Part shown: in pieces, positions 34,089 through 44,800 of the stretch
How the letters are laid out: the number at the start of each line of letters is the position of its first letter
Position numbering within the stretch: the stretch's first letter is position 1
Origin: Symsagittifera roscoffensis
Lineage: Eukaryota > Xenacoelomorpha > Acoela > Convolutidae
Length of the DNA: 64,000 bases
Reading direction: 5' to 3'
Assembly: GCF_963678635.1 (NCBI RefSeq)
Contig: NC_087067.1
Coordinates: forward strand, 7,048,647 to 7,112,646
Notes under the pieces: generated by a model
The model's database searches: none
What the model saw: the letters and a program-made list of their open reading frames with translations, nothing else
What the model was told of the DNA's origin: nothing
Position numbers and translations under genes: made by a program

Positions 34089-36703
34089 CGTGATCTAAAA
34101 AAATGATTTTTTTGAGACTGAAAAGCGGTGGTATGGGGTTGTTCAATAATTTGTTCATAAGTATTATCATCTTGTGACTGGTGTGTCATTATATGTTGGA
34201 TGGGACTTTGTGATGTGGTGAGTCGAAAATTTGGATTATGTGTGATGGCTAAATTTCGAAAATTTCGTGGGACTAGGGATAGTGGATGGTTATTTGGTAG
34301 GGCTGGTAATTGTGGTGCCGTTGGCGTTATGTCTACATTGTTATGTTCTTCGTCGTATGTATTTTGTCGTGTTGCTATTTTTGTGTTATATTCTTTTATT
34401 TGTGCGTCTAAAAGAATTTTGTTTATAGATGTAGAAAAGATTCCAAAAAATCCTGCAAAGAGTATGCGTGCTACACTTGCTTGTCGATTGACCTGTGTGT
34501 GTATAGCACATGTGTTGTAGATTCCTTTTAAAAGTGAGAAAAGAAATCCAATAAAGTTAAACATTGCGTATAAAATAGTCAATTTTTCAAAGATGTAGTA
34601 GGGCCATCCTAGAAAATCGAGGATCTCATTTTTGAGTGTAACAAAGCTAAAAATGTTAATTGGTGATATATCTTGGGGACGGTATTTTTCACCGTTTAGA
34701 TATATATAATCTTTAATGTCTTTAAAATATCCGCTATAGTCTTGCGTGTAGATATCGGCAAATCCTGCGGTTTCTGCAAGTTTGCGTAAATTTTGGTCTA
34801 TTGATTGTCTTTGTATAGTGTCCATTTGTGTTAATAATTCTTGGAATTGTTGTGTTCTAATGTGATGTTGAATATCTGATTTTGAATAGATTCCTATTGA
34901 TTGTAAGTCTATATTTGGGTTTCGAGCAATAGCGCGAATGCTTTCTGGTGAAAATTTTTTGAGTGATTGCATTAATGTGGGATATGGAGTGAGAAGATAA
35001 TATTTATTTTCATCAGGGTTTAGTTGTACTACATTGTGGCTGTTTTCTGATCCACATGGGACTGCGGTATCCCAGAAATAGGTTCTTCGTGAAAGTGTAT
35101 CCACGAAATGTACTTTATTCTTATAAAAGATAGGGATTCTTTTATAACATCGTTTATCTTCAAAAACGTATAGTGGTGATACTTTTTTAGTACAAGTATA
35201 AAACCATAAGATGTTTCCTTCATAGTCTAAAAAATTTGATCTATTTCCAGATAATAAGTATCCTGCATAGGGTATTTTTAATACTGCTAGTGCAAGTGAT
35301 TGTAATATTTGTGTTCGTTCTAATTCGCATAGGTGGTGTAGTGTTTCTAATTCGGAGAGTGACATTTCTTGAAAAATTCGGCTAATTGTATAATCTAGTT
35401 TCATATCTAAATGAATATCATAGTGGATATTACCGAAATATGTAGTATTCATTAGTGATAATTCTTGTAAGCGTGTGCTTCTGGTGTCATGGGGTTTCAG
35501 ATGTCCACCAGGTTGTCCGTTGCTTTTTTCAAAATTAACTGGTATATAGGATGTTCCTTCGTTTAGAGGATGACCTGTGGCATATGGGTCGATTTTTACT
35601 TTTCCAGTGGTCATGTCGAATCCTTTTTCGTATTCAACTAATATTTCAGAGTATTGTGTTCTGTGAAGTGGATTCCTGTATTTACATGCAAGTTCTGTTT
35701 CTTGATATATTTGAAAACGTGTCAATTTATTTTCTATATTGTCTATGTTTCTAAAATTAGAACTTAGTTTTCGTGATGGATGGACTTGTTCATATGGAAT
35801 TGATTGTATAAAATATTTTTCGTGAAATTTTATCATACGAGCGTGTATTTTTGCTACTTGAAATGTTGTACATGTATCTTCGGGGAACCAAACAATTGTT
35901 GCTTGTGTTCTCGTTGTAGGGTCGCAATAACCTTGATCATTTTTACAAGGTAATCGGATTCCTTGATAGATCATTGTATTATCTGATAAATCTCGTGTTA
36001 GTTGTATTTTTTCGAGTTGTATTTTCCAATCAAAAAACATTATTTCTTGGTATCCTTTATTTTTTGTGTCTGCTTTGCAGTTTGATGGGTTATTTATACC
36101 AATGTGTGGTATCCAATGTTTATCGTGTAGGTCATAGGTTAATCGTCCGTGTGCGCCGTTATACGGGTATTTTTCGTCTAGTTTTATATGTCCTTGGTGT
36201 CTTTCAAGTTGTGATTGATGTACAGAGTCTGAAAAAACTTGAAAATTAACTAATTTTCTTTGGGAGTTTTTATTTTGTGTGATGTTTAGTCTAAGTAATT
36301 CATTTTTACAATCGTCGGGATTGAGATGTAAAAGACGTTCTATATTACTTTGATAGAATGATTCATGGTCAAGTCGGTTTTTGTTTCCGTTCGAGACTTG
36401 TGAACAATGTACTTTCTTTTCGGAAAATGTTGCTGTGAATTTATAACCTGTAACTGTTGTTGCTCGGGCTTTTGAATAGAGTGTTGCTATTACATCTGTG
36501 GTTTCTATAGCTTGTGGTTCTGTTTCACATTGTGATACTTGATTTATTGCATATTTATGTAGTGTTTTTTGTTCATTTTCTTCACAGTCGTAATGTGTTA
36601 CTAGTAAATCTTGTGGTCCTGTACGAGGGGAAGGGTTTATGTTTTGATTTGAGATTACTAGAAAAAGGAGTTGGAGAAAAATTAATAATTTTAGAATATA
36701 CAT
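34085..36703 (-). CDS. Envelope-like glycoprotein (872 aa)
   Basis: The first about 18 residues (MYILKLLIFLQLLFLVIS) form a signal peptide. A cysteine-containing ectodomain of about 680 residues with several N-glycosylation sequons follows. Near residues 697-735 there is a hydrophobic hairpin or membrane span, a second hydrophobic stretch lies around 741-765, and the tail is about 105 residues. This plan fits a viral-type membrane fusion protein. The early spacing of a tyrosine/cysteine-rich block reminds me of chuvirus-like glycoproteins captured by invertebrate retroelements, but that is recollection of a pattern, not a search result. No clear furin site or class-I fusion peptide was seen. 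The ATG lies inside the end of the preceding ATG-less ORF; the stop overlaps the 601-aa ORF. Confidence 0.8.
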   Translation of the reverse strand: MYILKLLIFLQLLFLVISNQNINPSPRTGPQDLLVTHYDCEENEQKTLHKYAINQVSQCETEPQAIETTDVIATLYSKARATTVTGYKFTATFSEKKVHCSQVSNGNKNRLDHESFYQSNIERLLHLNPDDCKNELLRLNITQNKNSQRKLVNFQVFSDSVHQSQLERHQGHIKLDEKYPYNGAHGRLTYDLHDKHWIPHIGINNPSNCKADTKNKGYQEIMFFDWKIQLEKIQLTRDLSDNTMIYQGIRLPCKNDQGYCDPTTRTQATIVWFPEDTCTTFQVAKIHARMIKFHEKYFIQSIPYEQVHPSRKLSSNFRNIDNIENKLTRFQIYQETELACKYRNPLHRTQYSEILVEYEKGFDMTTGKVKIDPYATGHPLNEGTSYIPVNFEKSNGQPGGHLKPHDTRSTRLQELSLMNTTYFGNIHYDIHLDMKLDYTISRIFQEMSLSELETLHHLCELERTQILQSLALAVLKIPYAGYLLSGNRSNFLDYEGNILWFYTCTKKVSPLYVFEDKRCYKRIPIFYKNKVHFVDTLSRRTYFWDTAVPCGSENSHNVVQLNPDENKYYLLTPYPTLMQSLKKFSPESIRAIARNPNIDLQSIGIYSKSDIQHHIRTQQFQELLTQMDTIQRQSIDQNLRKLAETAGFADIYTQDYSGYFKDIKDYIYLNGEKYRPQDISPINIFSFVTLKNEILDFLGWPYYIFEKLTILYAMFNFIGFLFSLLKGIYNTCAIHTQVNRQASVARILFAGFFGIFSTSINKILLDAQIKEYNTKIATRQNTYDEEHNNVDITPTAPQLPALPNNHPLSLVPRNFRNLAITHNPNFRLTTSQSPIQHIMTHQSQDDNTYEQIIEQPHTTAFQSQKNHFFRSR

Positions 36704-37824
36704 GTGTATGATAATCCTGAGTATGGATTATAAAATGTAATGTAGCCAATTGTGTTTTTGGTATATCTGTCGTATTTGTATATTACTTCAGTAGTTATAA
36801 ACGGTGGTGGTAGTGATTGAGCTGTTATGTTAGGTGGATTTAATGGGTAGGGATGTTGGGTAATATTATTTAACTTAACTGTGATTTCAAACTTTAATTG
36901 TAAACTGTTTTGTTGGAGTATTTGAATATTGTGATCACGGATATCGTTGTGAATATCTTGGCGATATTGTAATCTATTAAGTGCCCAGTTATGAAGGCGG
37001 TTACTTTCTTGATGTTGTCCAAATAGTGGTGGAGGTGCTGTAAATGTATTCCAATCTAGTCTTAAAGGAATATTTATTGATGATTGTTCTCGATATCTGG
37101 CGTCGAGATTATTTGGAAAATTTAAGTTAAAGGGTGGTGGTGAAAACTGGCTTATTGATGGTGTTGATGGTAGTGATAATGTTTCTGGTAGTGATGAGGA
37201 TGTTGTTGTATCCGTAGAAATATCTATGGGGTCATTGACTAAATTTGGTTCACCTTGTGTAAATGAATGTGTAGTCCAATATGGGAATCGTGATGTTTGG
37301 TTTGTGGGGTTGAAAGGATTTTCACGTATTTGCTCAGATGTTGGTGTTGAACCTAAGTAATCTGATGGTAGGCTTGAGGTGCTACGTTGTGAAAGAAGCG
37401 TAGGGGTTTCTGGTAATATACCAATGGGGTTTTCTGGAGTGTTTTGTGATGGGGATTGAGGTATATCAAAATGAACTCGGGGAGTTTGAAAATTTCTGTT
37501 TCGTCGAGGATGTATAATTTGTCTATTTATTTCGACTGTATTTTGGTTTTGACTAGAATTTTTTATTCTACTTAGTTCTTGTGGTATTGTTGGATATAGG
37601 TTATATGTTGGTTCGCTTAAAGGTGCTTGTCGTTGAACTGGTTCTAGTGGTTCTGATAAACGAGCATGTCGTTCTTCAAAAGTGTATGGATTGTCTTGAA
37701 AAGAAATTCGTGTAGATGTTTGAGGATTTTGAGTAGTTGAAGGTGGTGTTTGGTTATCTTGGGATGATGTCGGTGAAGACTGATTCTGTGACTGTTGGGT
37801 AGCAATTTTTGATGGTTTTTTGAA
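36691..37824 (-). CDS. 377-codon ORF with no ATG, upstream of the envelope gene
   Basis: A frame on the minus strand is open from just after tandem TAA TAA stops (37825-37830) to TAA at 36691-36693 and contains no ATG, GTG, TTG or CTG codon that I found. The N-terminal two thirds are Gln/Ser/Thr/Pro/Asn-rich; the last about 120 residues look folded (many aromatic and aliphatic residues, SGLSYTC near the end). The end overlaps the envelope ATG by 13 bases. Length and lack of stops in AT-rich DNA make chance unlikely. Expression probably needs splicing from an upstream exon (acceptor-like CTACCCAACAG at 37792-37802). A frameshift from the 62-aa ORF is excluded, because its stop comes before this frame opens. 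Confidence 0.75.
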   Translation of the reverse strand, partial: FKKPSKIATQQSQNQSSPTSSQDNQTPPSTTQNPQTSTRISFQDNPYTFEERHARLSEPLEPVQRQAPLSEPTYNLYPTIPQELSRIKNSSQNQNTVEINRQIIHPRRNRNFQTPRVHFDIPQSPSQNTPENPIGILPETPTLLSQRSTSSLPSDYLGSTPTSEQIRENPFNPTNQTSRFPYWTTHSFTQGEPNLVNDPIDISTDTTTSSSLPETLSLPSTPSISQFSPPPFNLNFPNNLDARYREQSSINIPLRLDWNTFTAPPPLFGQHQESNRLHNWALNRLQYRQDIHNDIRDHNIQILQQNSLQLKFEITVKLNNITQHPYPLNPPNITAQSLPPPFITTEVIYKYDRYTKNTIGYITFYNPYSGLSYTCIF

Positions 37825-37832
37825 TTATTACT

Positions 37833-38021
37833 TTAGTGAGAAATTTTGTGTTTATTATAATATTCTTCCAAAAAAAGAATTAGAAGGATTGTTGCTAGGG
37901 CAAATGTGAGGATTGCTTTCTTTATACATTTACATATTGTCAAAATGAGGGATGATAAGAATGCTATGAAAATTACAAACAATAAAAAAATATCGGTTCT
38001 ACTGAAAATTGTTCGTATCAT
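37833..38021 (-). CDS. 62-aa membrane protein
   Basis: Starts at an ATG overlapping the stop of the 76-aa ORF (ATGA, 38018-38021). Two hydrophobic segments (about residues 11-29 and 36-51) are separated by a short Cys/Lys loop (ICKCIKK); the tail is charged. Size and plan resemble small viral membrane or channel proteins, but no family is recognised. The overlap with its neighbour suggests coupled translation. Confidence 0.6.
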   Translation of the reverse strand: MIRTIFSRTDIFLLFVIFIAFLSSLILTICKCIKKAILTFALATILLILFLEEYYNKHKISH

Positions 38022-38248
38022 TTAGACAAGTTGTATAAATCGTACCTGTGGATATAATCAAGGGTTTTGGAAAGTTGGAGGAATAGTTCGAGTATAGTGT
38101 AGAAAATTAAAAAAATGTTACAAAAAATGATTAGGATTATTAGAAAAGATTCAAGTATATCAAAAAGAAATATTATAAAGGTTTCAAGTATTGTAAAAAA
38201 ATGTTTAAGATTTATGAGTATTTGAGTAACTGATTGAGAGAAGAGCAT
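38018..38248 (-). CDS. 76-aa hydrophobic protein
   Basis: A hydrophobic core runs from about residue 10 to 60 with repeated ILE-x-F motifs (FTILETFIIF, DILESFLIIL, TILELFLQL), compatible with one or two long membrane helices or a leucine-rich amphipathic helix. The ATG follows directly after the TAA of a 50-codon ATG-less frame; the stop overlaps the next ORF. A donor-like CACAG followed by GTACGA lies near its end (about 38044). Function unknown. Confidence 0.6.
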   Translation of the reverse strand: MLFSQSVTQILINLKHFFTILETFIIFLFDILESFLIILIIFCNIFLIFYTILELFLQLSKTLDYIHRYDLYNLSK

Positions 38249-38401
38249 TTAAGAAATGATCTCTTGGTCGAATATTTTTTGCTGTTTGAGGCGATTTTCT
38301 AGTGTGGTCGGATTATTTATTAGTTTTTTGACAAGTGGGTTGAGTTTTGTAAAAAATTGTTGGGGGCAATTTTTATGGTGACTGGGAGGTCGTCTTTTTC
38401 T
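38249..38401 (-). CDS. 50-codon frame without ATG ahead of the 76-aa ORF
   Basis: Open from after TAA at 38402 to TAA at 38249, which directly abuts the next ATG. It encodes a basic, Asn/Leu-rich peptide (RKRRPPSHHKN at its start). Too short to exclude chance, but its abutment fits the compact layout, and it could be a spliced 3' exon. Confidence 0.3.
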   Translation of the reverse strand, partial: RKRRPPSHHKNCPQQFFTKLNPLVKKLINNPTTLENRLKQQKIFDQEIIS

Positions 38402-38846
38402 TTATTTTTGTTTGTCAAATGATCCGGGGTATGGTGAGATTTTTATACTTTAGGCTAATTAAAATGTTCATTTTGTTACTTTAGGCTAAGTTAACAAATT
38501 TGCTTTGGGGGTATTCGTGGTCTGAGTTGGGGAAATATTGTTGATCTTTGGGTTATTAGATAAGGGAGGGGTACGGTATTATGGTGATATTTATTTTAGT
38601 TGTCAAGTTGGAGTGGTTTGCTTATTTTTGACCTGGAGGTCGTAAAGTTATAGTTATAGATGTGCCTGGAGTTCTATATGATTCGTCTAATTGGTCTTAG
38701 TTTGAGTTAGAGAAAGTGACGGATTGGATGAATCCTATTGGTCTATTTTGAACTAGAATTATTGCGTACTTGTCAGCATGTTATTTTGAAAAATGTAAAT
38801 GAAAAATGTTTCGAAGGTTTCAAGATTGTGAAGTATAATGTTAAAA
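38402..38846 (-). other. Spacer between gag-pol and the downstream ORFs
   Basis: About 445 bp without a supported ORF. The motif ACTTTAGGCTAA occurs twice (about 38448 and 38479). It may hold splice acceptors for subgenomic RNAs. Confidence 0.4.
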
Positions 38847-41800
38847 TTACTTTTGAAATTCCACTTTCTTTAAAATTTTAGATTGGGGGATGAATATTTT
38901 ATAGTTTTTACGAGGTTGATTTCGGAGTCTTGTTGTTTTTCTATTTTCTGATTTGTCGATTTGTTCTTGGGGTATTATTTGTTCGGTCATTTTTCTATTT
39001 TTTCTTTGTTTTGGGGATTCTTTATGGTTTTGTGTATTGTTTTTGGTGGCGATTGGTTTTGTGTTTTGATTTTCGGTGGGGTTATCATTTTGTTCTGTGT
39101 TTTTCAGATGTGGTTCATTTTGAATGATTTTTAATCCTGTGAAAGAATATAATTGAGTTAATTCGCGGAGTGCGTATTCTTTTGGGTAATAAGGTAATAG
39201 GTTGTTTCGATGTTGAACGATTTCTTTTTTGTTTGAGTCGGTAATTTTATATGTGACATCAGTGGGTTTTGCAATTATTTGGTATGGTCCTTTTCGAAGG
39301 GGTTGTAATTTTTTAGAAATTCCTTTTTGAGTATTAAAATTAGGTATTAAAACAAATGTTCCAATTTTTAATTCGGAGGCTGGTGTAAAACGTGAATTGA
39401 TTTGTTCATTAATGTTTTGTCTTTGTAATAACTTTTTTGTTATTTTTTGATAAATTTCATTGTGTTTTTTATCTCTATTTAGAATCCATTCGGTGTGTGT
39501 ACCGGAGGCTAGTTTAAGAATTTGTGGGTGATGAAAATGATCTTCATCGTGTGTATGTAAAGGTAGGTTATAACAAATTGAGTCTTTATTTGGTTGACAA
39601 TAACCTTGTGCGTTTTTATGAGAATTTGCTGTAAACATTATTGGTTTGCGTGGCTTTTGGTTAAAAACCATTTCGTATGGTGACATTCCTAAAGTTGTCG
39701 TAATTTGTGAATTATACGCTAAGGGAAATAATTTTACATCTGCTGACCATTCGGTATATTTTGTATCATTTCCGTTGATGATACATCTAAGATATTCTTG
39801 TAATGAACGGTTCATACCTTCGACTAAGCCGTTTGTCCAAGGTGCATGAGATGTACGTGGTTTGTGTTTAATGTTATATAAATGACATAGTGTGATAATT
39901 TCATTATTTATGAATTCTGTACCGTTGTCTGTAACTAAAATTTCTGGTAGTCCGAATTTTGCTATCCAGTGTTCATAGAGTGTTGTGTAAGCGTAATAAG
40001 CGTTACAATGTGGTACTGGGTTAAGTGCTACATAATGTGTAAATGCGTCAACAATTACCATAATGTAGGAGTTTCCTTCGGATGAGGGTGAAATTGGTCC
40101 TTTGGTATCAAATGAGATACGATGATTAAAGTACAAACTTTGTCCTTTAAAATCTTGTTTTTGTGCTATTTGTTTTTGATTTGGGTAAGGTTTATTTAGT
40201 TGACATACTATACAGTCATTGCATAGTACTTTTATCCAAATTGGTGCATTTGGGAAATAAAAGTTTTGTATAAAATTTGAATATGTTTTTTCTGATCCAG
40301 AGTGTCCTTTAATATTTTGTGTATGTGAAATATTAAAAGCTATAAGAATCATACTTAAAGGGAGACATGGAACTGTAGATTCATTCAGGTTATACTCTAA
40401 AAGGTCTGTATTTTCGTTAATTGTTGTGTTGTTAAATTTGCGAAAGTATCGGAGGAGTGTTTTGTTTCCTAGAATGGTTGAATCTGCTTTGATAGGTTTA
40501 GTTTTATATTTGTGCCATGATTTCAGTTGTCTAATTATCGGGTCAAGATTTTGATATTGTTTCAGTGTTGAAATTGTAATCGTTTCTGTTGGAGGGAGAA
40601 AAATGTTTTCAATTTCGAATTTAGATAAGGGTATTGTATCAAGTGGGTCGTGAAGGTCAAAAACTTGATTTATTGTGTATTTTGAATCATTTGTTTGTGG
40701 TCCTGATAAATTTATTTTATCAGTTAAATCTTCTTTTTCAATTAGTGGAAAATGGTCTTTTTTAGGCGGGTGTTGTTTTGTTCGTTTTTGTTGGGTGTTA
40801 TTTTTTATCCATTGAGAATATGGGATTGGTTTGAAAGTTGATGTTCCTAGTAGATCAACTTCATAATGATTATTTTGACAATCTAAATAAAGTGGGAAAT
40901 GTTGTAAATTATTTATTTGTGATTGTTCAATATCAGTTTTTACTGCATATTTGCATTCCAATCGGGGTGATGTTTCGTTTTCTGCAAGGTAGAATTTTAT
41001 GTTTTTGGGTATTTCAACTGTTGTTTTTCGTGTAAGTAATTCAGGTGGTGTATTTCGACTTAAGGTGTCTGGTAATGCAAGATTTTTTCCTGCAGTCCAA
41101 ACTATATGTAAGTTTGGAAATTTCATTAGAATTAGTTGAAATCTGTAAACTCGGTGGTTTGGGTTAGATTTTTGTGTAAAAAGAAAGATGATTGGTTTAT
41201 GGTCTGTGAATAGAACTGTTGGATGTTTTGATCCAAGTATCAGAAATTCATATTCTGTCAGTGTATATATTATGGCTGTACATTCTCTCATTAGAGTTGA
41301 GAGTCGTAGCTCTGCTTGAGTGAATAATCGAGAATTTGCTGATATGAGGTTCATTTTATTTGTACCATTATGTGATTGTAGTAGTGCTGCACCGATGCCA
41401 AAGTTCGAAGCATCGCACATTGCATAAAATGGTTGATTTGAATCTGGAATTGTGTTTGAAATTTGTTCAGTTAAAAGTTTCTTTATTTCTTCAAATCGTG
41501 TTTGATGTTCTGTGTTCCATTCAAAGTTATTTTGTTGTCTAAGGATGTTATAAAATGGTCGTAGATATAATTGCATTTTATAAACATATTTACTTAAAAA
41601 GTTTAACATTCCAAGGAATTCTTGGATTTTCTTTTTATTTGTTGGTGGTTGAAGTTTTTGAATAGCGTCAATGCGTGATTTCAATGGAGTGATTGTTTTT
41701 CTTTCTATATTATGTCCTAAGAATTTAACTCTTGTCAAAAAGAAGTGTGATTTATCGGGGGCGGCCTTCAGATTTTCGTTCTGAAGTATTTGGTGATATT

Positions 41801-44800
41801 TTTCTAAAACATTGAACATCTCGTCTTTTGTTTGTGATTGCATAAAAACATCGTCTAAATAGGTGATTGCGTTTTTCTTGAGTATCAGTGGTCTAAAAAT
41901 TTTGCTCATAAAAGCTGAAAATGCTGCTGGTCCTATGGATATTCCATAGAATAAGCGGTTGAATTCATATTGTTGGTTTCCGATAACAAATTGTGTTAAA
42001 CGTCGTGATTGTTCATCTAGTGGCATTTGATTGTATGCACTATTCATATCGGCGGTTGTAAAGTATTTGCCGTTTATTTTTGTTAAAATAACTTGTATTG
42101 GTTCAATGGGCCAATTACATTTTGATTCATCTATAAGTGAATTGAGGTATCTAGCATCGAGAACGATTTTTAATGATTCTCCTTTAGCTAGAATGATAAC
42201 GGGGTTGATGAATGTGTTCCCTTTTGGTTGTTCTTCTTTATTAACTGGTGATATAATGTTGTATTGTTCTAAAATATCGAGTAATCTGTTCACTTTATCA
42301 TTTAAGTGAATTGGTACTTTACTTGCTCTCTGTTTTTTGAAAACTGCGTCTGGTTTTAACGGGAGATGTAGTGATGAACTGATTTTTCCAACATCGAATT
42401 TTGATGTTGCATAGACTGATGAATATTTAATTAGCTGTTTGGCTAATTTTTCGAATTCGTCTTGTGTTATTTGTGAATGTTGGAAATTAAACATTGTTAA
42501 AAATTTTTGTTGGTCCTCTGTGTAGTTACTTATGTTGAATGTAGGTTTGAAATATGGAGTTTTTGTGAAATAATCCGTATTTCTGTTTTCGTTACTTATT
42601 ATATTATTTATAGATAATTCTTCATTAAGAATTGTAGATTGGCAAATATCTAGTAATTGGAGTATATTATTTACGCGATAGGCTTTTTCGTGTATTGGTG
42701 ATATTGTAGCGTTGGTTTCACAATATCCTAAAAGTCCTAAAGGTAATGTTACTTGGTAAGGTGTGTTATTATAGACATGTAAGGAAATGATATCTGAATT
42801 CGAATTTTTCAAATATTTTATGGATGAGATTGTGATTTTGAAGAATTTGTGAATAGGTTTGAATTCAAAATCTGACATATAAAATTTTTGTTTGTTTTGT
42901 TCTTTATCATATTGGTGAACTTGTTTGATTGAAAAATTATAGATATTTCCTGATAGTGGTTTCAAGTGTTTTCTTTGTTGGTTAAATATCGGGTAGAATT
43001 TTGAAAAGAATGGTGGTTGTTTATTTAATCTTTGAAAAAATGTTAAGGATGTTTCTTTTGTTTTTGTATATTTATCTTTGATTAATATTTTACTATTTAG
43101 TATGTTAATTGTTGGTATATACTTCGAAATAAATGGTATTCCAATGATATTATATTTAATGTCAGTGATATGGAATATTTGTTTAAATGGCTTATTTAAA
43201 ATTTTGCTTTGTTCCATTGTTCTGGTGGGGAGGAGAAATAATTGGATTTTTCCGTAGTTTATCAATGTTGATCCTTGTGCTGTTGCTAATTTGCTGGAGG
43301 TTTCAAGAGGTGTTAGCTTTGGGTGTAAGGTTTTTATTTCATTCCATGTGGGGATGTTTATTATGTTTGATTCTGCTCCTGAATCAATTAAAAAATCTAT
43401 TTCAAGGTCTGGTGGTTGAAATTCTTTATTTCTTGGGCTTTCTAAGAGAAATGGTATTGTCCAAATTTTTTCTTTGGGTTGTTCTTTTTGTATATTTTGA
43501 TAAATATGGTTTGTATTCAAGCATTTTGTTTTGGTATTTTTATTGGTTTGATCTGTAGTGTTAATCTCATTTGTTTCTTGCGTCGTTGGTGTGGAATTTA
43601 TGGGTGTAGTGTAATAATTTTGAAGAAATTCTGATTGATTTTCATATATGTGTGATGAAAAGGGTTGTTCATATATGACAGATTCATAGTCATTTTCGAC
43701 TTTTATCATATTGATAGAAAGAGTGTTTTCAGTATCACTTTCTGAATCTGATGATGTACAGTTTATTTGATTGAGTTGTAACGTATCAGTTACTGTGTCA
43801 TCAATACCTGGAGGGTCTGATGTTGTTTCTGGGTTAGATTGTACTTGATTGATTTGTCTTTGATGTTTAGGTGTACTACTTCTGTGGCGATTATTAGAAT
43901 TATTATAGTTATTATTATTCCGGTGTGGTGATTGGGAATAATTTCTATAACGATTATTATAACTTGAGTGTCGATTTTGTGAATTATTTCGCGATCTGTT
44001 TTGGTAATTATTGTTTGGTCTGTTATAGTTCGATCTATTATATGAGTTATTCCTTGATTGACTGTTCGGGTAATTCTGGTTTCGGTTGTTTGAATAACTT
44101 CTATTTCGATTATAGGAGTAGTTTCTATTCCTATTGTATGATGAATTTCGTGATTGGTTGTTTGGATAGTAGTTATTTCTTGATTGGGAATTAGATCTAG
44201 AAACAAATCGTTGTGTATTTGAATTTGATCTGGAGTAGTTATTTCGACTATTTGGTCTATTGTAGTGATTTTGTGATGAATTGTTCGTGTTTCTTCGTTC
44301 TGGTGATCTTCCTCTATAACTTGAGTTATATGGTGATTGATTTCTTGTATAATTTGTATTGTTCGGGAGTGGTTTTCCTGAACTGTTGTTGCTGTGGACT
44401 GTTTTGTTCGGTAGATTTTGATCTTTTTTCATGTATTGATAGAATGATTTATTTGGTTCTTTATATTTTTGAGGTTTATTTTGATTGTCTTGCTGTTTTT
44501 GTCTACATTCGGAAATACTATGTCCGTATCGTCGGCAATAATTACACCATTTTTTGAAAGATGGTTTGCCTTTAAAGTTTGGGTTCTTTTCGTAAATATT
44601 GAGTATTTCAGTGATTTTTTCAACGAGGTCTGTCTCTGATTCCTGTATATTATTAATATTAGTGGGAGTCGTTTCAATTTTGTTAACGTATTGTAATTTC
44701 AGATTTTCCGTTTCTTCTAGTTTCATCGTGATTTCTGCTTGTTCTAATTTGTCTACTAGTTTTCGAAAATCTAAATCGGGTTCTCGAATTGAAGAAGGAT

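Noticed and set aside
36691-37833. Programmed frameshift joining the 62-aa ORF to the ATG-less ORF
   Set aside because: The 62-aa ORF stops at 37833-37835, before the ATG-less frame opens at 37824.
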